Shown in pieces: positions 6,336 to 8,508 of a stretch of 8,508 nucleotides of DNA. The notes beneath the pieces are model-generated. The model searched no databases. It worked only from the letters and a program-made list of their open reading frames with translations, and had not been told where the DNA came from. The DNA comes from Verrucomicrobiota bacterium. Lineage in GTDB: Bacteria; Verrucomicrobiota; Kiritimatiellia; Kiritimatiellales; Tichowtungiaceae. The position numbers were made by a program, and so were the translations under genes. The DNA lies in NCBI GenBank assembly GCA_030619095.1, contig JAUXCB010000052.1:1-8508 (forward strand), in the 5' to 3' direction. Every line of letters starts with the position of its first letter. Within the stretch, counting starts at the first letter, position 1.

Positions 6336-8055
6336 GTTGTTTTCCTGGCGAATTGTTTTTGTGCTGGTGGGGCTTGGGTGCCTTGGTAGTGACGCCGTTT
6401 CTCTTTATGAACTAGACACACCGGCTCTGACTGAAAAGGCAGAAGCGGGGGATGCAGAGGCGCAATATTGGCTGGGCAGCCGCTATTACTCGGGGCGTGA
6501 CGGAGTCCAGCAGGATTACTCTCAGACGATGGACTGGCTTCAAAAGTCGGTGGACCAAGGGAATGCTCGGGCTCAGTCGTTACTCGGGCATATGTATGTG
6601 ACGGCCTGTGGCGTTGCACCCGATTTTGAGAAAGGGTTGGAGCTGGTGCATGCCGCTGCGGCGCAGGCAAACTCGACGGCTTTGAATTATCTCGGAAACT
6701 TCTATGAAATGGGCCGTGCCGGGTTGACTCCAGATCGCTTCGAGGCGATGGACTGGTACATCAAGGCGGTGGCGAAAAGACATTCTTCGGCGAAGAAAAG
6801 CTTGAGTAAGCTACGAAAAGAGGCGGATGCATTCCGGATGGGTACGGCATCGAATGAGTGGTGGGAAATCTCTTTGGAGGAACTCACTGAACTCGCCGAA
6901 ACCGGGGATGCAGAGGCTCAGCGCAATCTGGGGGTTCGCTACAAAGGATACGGTGGGATCCCCGTTGATTTCGAGAAGGCGCAGTATTGGCTGGAACAGT
7001 CTGCGGCTCAGACCAATTTGAGTGCTCATTACGGTCTGGCTTTGCTGTATACCTCCACAACAAACGTTCAGTCTGAAAAAGCATTTCATCACTGTTCGGT
7101 TGCGGCGGAAGGCGACTATCGGAGTGCTCAGAATACGCTGGGCAGGTATTTTCGTGATGGCGTGGGAACGGCTCCGGATCGGGTGAAGGCTTTGCGCTGG
7201 TATCGTAAAGCCGAGCAGGCAGGGCACTCTTCGGCTCCGGAGAATATTTACAATTTGATGAAGGGGCAACTGATCGATCATTCGTCCGTAAAAAACGGAA
7301 TATCCATTGCGTCTAAGAAGTATGTTCTGCCTGCCGTGAAGTTTTCGATTCGAGACTTTGACAATCAGAAGACGGAGGTCCGGTTTGTGGAGTATGATGT
7401 AAAAGAAAAAACGGTCAAAATTGAACCCGCTCTTGGTTCGGTCAATACTCTCCCTCTTTCGGCTTTTTCAAAAAAAAGCCACCCTGCGATTCTGCAGGAG
7501 GCTGTATATGATGCGTTTGAGGAGTTGTCTGTGCGCATAAAGCGAAAAAATTTGTCCCGTAAGGAGTGTGAGCAAGAGGGGAAGGTTTTTGGGAAAAAAG
7601 GATCCTCTGAGTTTGAATATGATGGGTTTGTTTACAGCCTGAGTTTTAAAAACCGGGGCGGAGTGCGGTTAAATAATTTGAATGTCGAGTGTGAATTTTT
7701 CTATGGAACTAAAGAACAAATCTCCTCTCTTTTCGGGGAGGGATCCTGGCACGAAAAAAGCGGCGTGGAGGACTGCATGCTTAAAAAGATTTCGATTGAT
7801 GCCGGGCAAAAATCTGTGGCTCAAACGCCTCCGTTCATTCTCGAGTCCTATCACACAGACAGCGACGTTTATTATCAGGACGGTTCGCCAACAACGGTTG
7901 AGTCGGATCCGGTGGGGCTGATGGTTCGGGTGAGTTGTCCGATGATGGACGGAAGCGATGTTTATCGCGATTTCTATGAGAAATCTTCTCTTTCTTCCAA
8001 GGTGTCTTGGAAAGAACGGATGACTAATGCTTCCAGAACTGAAAAAAAGAAATAG
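6319..8055 (+). CDS. Exported Sel1-repeat protein with SHD1-like and beta-sandwich-like C-terminal regions
   Basis: A 578-aa protein of unknown specific role. Residues 1-28 look like a signal peptide (MKPCSKLFSWR, then a hydrophobic core, cleavage near AVS). VGLGC is not a standard lipobox. Six Sel1-type (TPR-like) helical hairpins form two blocks: about 44-79, 83-116 and 119-155, then 197-232, 235-266 and 269-303. A charged linker (156-195) separates them. The blocks open alike with AEAGDAEAQ (41-49) and AETGDAEAQ (193-201), suggesting block duplication. Residues 335-385 (FSIRDFDNQKTEVRFVEYD, ending TLPLSAFS) resemble the SHD1-like segments of planctomycete and verrucomicrobial secreted proteins. 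Residues 400-545 alternate like a beta-sandwich (FVYSLSFKNRGG..LNNLNVECEFFYG). Sel1 repeats usually bind partner proteins, so a scaffold or regulator of the upstream protease is plausible but unproven. The last third is visibly more AT-rich than the repeats. The start is TTG with coupled GGAG. Confidence 0.88.
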   Translation: MKPCSKLFSWRIVFVLVGLGCLGSDAVSLYELDTPALTEKAEAGDAEAQYWLGSRYYSGRDGVQQDYSQTMDWLQKSVDQGNARAQSLLGHMYVTACGVAPDFEKGLELVHAAAAQANSTALNYLGNFYEMGRAGLTPDRFEAMDWYIKAVAKRHSSAKKSLSKLRKEADAFRMGTASNEWWEISLEELTELAETGDAEAQRNLGVRYKGYGGIPVDFEKAQYWLEQSAAQTNLSAHYGLALLYTSTTNVQSEKAFHHCSVAAEGDYRSAQNTLGRYFRDGVGTAPDRVKALRWYRKAEQAGHSSAPENIYNLMKGQLIDHSSVKNGISIASKKYVLPAVKFSIRDFDNQKTEVRFVEYDVKEKTVKIEPALGSVNTLPLSAFSKKSHPAILQEAVYDAFEELSVRIKRKNLSRKECEQEGKVFGKKGSSEFEYDGFVYSLSFKNRGGVRLNNLNVECEFFYGTKEQISSLFGEGSWHEKSGVEDCMLKKISIDAGQKSVAQTPPFILESYHTDSDVYYQDGSPTTVESDPVGLMVRVSCPMMDGSDVYRDFYEKSSLSSKVSWKERMTNASRTEKKK

Positions 8056-8070
8056 GTTTGGGTAGCAATC

Positions 8071-8106
8071 AAAAAATCCGGCTTGGCCTCGTTCGGCCAA
8101 TCCTCT
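8071..8106 (-). terminator. Rho-independent terminator of the minus-strand methyltransferase gene
   Basis: On the minus strand, TTGGCC-GAACGA-GGCCAA (8100 down to 8083) is a perfect 6-bp stem. It is extended by two further G-C pairs beyond a single mismatch and followed within two bases by six T residues (plus-strand A run 8071-8076). It lies about 75 nt past the methyltransferase stop. On the plus strand the same hairpin has no T tract, so it would serve the convergent Sel1 gene only weakly. Confidence 0.65.
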
Positions 8107-8178
8107 GAATCGGGGTTGAAGAGTATACAGGTTCCATCCGCCTTCATTGAGGCTGCGGCGTGACGCGATGTCTGAAAC

Positions 8179-8508
8179 TTATTTAATGCCGACGATGTAG
8201 GCGACCCAGCCAAGGGCGTTTTCGTAGTTTTTGCGAAGGCGGTAGATTTCGTCGGAGTCGCCGTCCTTTGTCCAGCCGTGCAGGTAGACTTCGGCGGACT
8301 GGAACCCAGCTTCGAGGAGCAACTCCTGGATCTCGGGAAGCGTCCAGAGGCGCCAGTCGTAGGTGAAGGCTTTTTTGATTTCGACAATGCTTGCCTGTCC
8401 TGAGCCGCGTCGAAGGGGGATTTTGAAATGGATGTAGTTCACGACGTGGTGGTCGATCACATTGTAGACATCCTGATCCCAGGTATATTCGAACGGAGGA
8501 ACTTTCGT
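8179..8508 (-). CDS. Class I SAM-dependent methyltransferase, C-terminal part (5' end beyond window edge)
   Basis: The frame is open from the right edge (first visible residues TKVPPFEYTWDQDVYN) through 109 codons to TAA at 8179. The GTG at 8460 is an internal Val, not a credible start, because the upstream 16 codons read on as sensible protein. The motifs FTYDWRLWTLPE, LLLEAGF and the terminal GWVAYIVGIK match the C-terminal half of a family of class I SAM-dependent methyltransferases. In these, a W-x-L-PE helix and an EAGF turn precede the last strands of the Rossmann-like fold. The SAM-binding glycine motif would lie in the missing N-terminal part, so catalytic competence and substrate cannot be judged. 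The gene is convergent with the Sel1 gene, and its own terminator lies in the gap. Confidence 0.75.
   Translation of the reverse strand, partial: TKVPPFEYTWDQDVYNVIDHHVVNYIHFKIPLRRGSGQASIVEIKKAFTYDWRLWTLPEIQELLLEAGFQSAEVYLHGWTKDGDSDEIYRLRKNYENALGWVAYIVGIK

Noticed and set aside
6319..6400. Lipoprotein signal in the Sel1 protein (VGLGC, Cys21)
   Set aside because: The -3 position is Gly and -2 is Leu, outside the usual lipobox pattern, and the hydrophobic stretch continues past the Cys.
7974..8387. 137-codon minus-strand frame overlapping the methyltransferase and the Sel1 3' end
   Set aside because: It overlaps two better genes in other frames and has no ribosome-binding site or family match; only its middle part in the gap was kept as a weak observation.

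Overview
The window holds a DNA gyrase locus, a pair of exported-protein genes, and the end of a methyltransferase gene. Reading + coordinates left to right: gyrA (minus strand, C-terminus cut off by the left edge), a 243-nt gap filled by a palindromic 10-bp-periodic repeat element, gyrB (minus strand, complete, 819 aa), a 322-nt divergent intergenic region with a long dyad, a trypsin-like secreted serine protease (plus, 385 aa), a secreted Sel1-repeat protein (plus, 578 aa, overlapping the protease by 17 nt and starting with TTG), a short convergent gap with a minus-strand terminator, and the C-terminal 109 residues of a class I SAM-dependent methyltransferase (minus, cut off by the right edge).

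The organism is a Gram-negative-type bacterium of moderate GC. GyrB is the long form, with a large insertion between the TOPRIM domain and the tail. The pairing of exported Sel1 repeats with what looks like an SHD1-like segment and a beta-sandwich tail, together with intergenic CGCAGATT-type decamers and a TTTCCA/TGGAAA dyad, reminds me of the Planctomycetes-Verrucomicrobia-Chlamydiae group, especially Kiritimatiellota (Pontiella-like). That placement is an inference from memory and was not tested by any search.

The gyrase genes are read in the order gyrB then gyrA, each with a strong Shine-Dalgarno site 4 nt before its ATG. Together they encode the A2B2 topoisomerase that supercoils the chromosome. 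All catalytic motifs are intact.

The protease and Sel1 genes run the opposite way and look like a two-gene operon with translational coupling. Both products carry N-terminal export signals, so they probably meet outside the cytoplasm, where a DegP-like catalytic domain without a PDZ domain could work with a repeat scaffold. Their function is unknown. This pair is the best candidate in the window for an undescribed system, but nothing in the sequence proves a joint function. No tRNA, rRNA, CRISPR array, insertion sequence or phage gene was seen.
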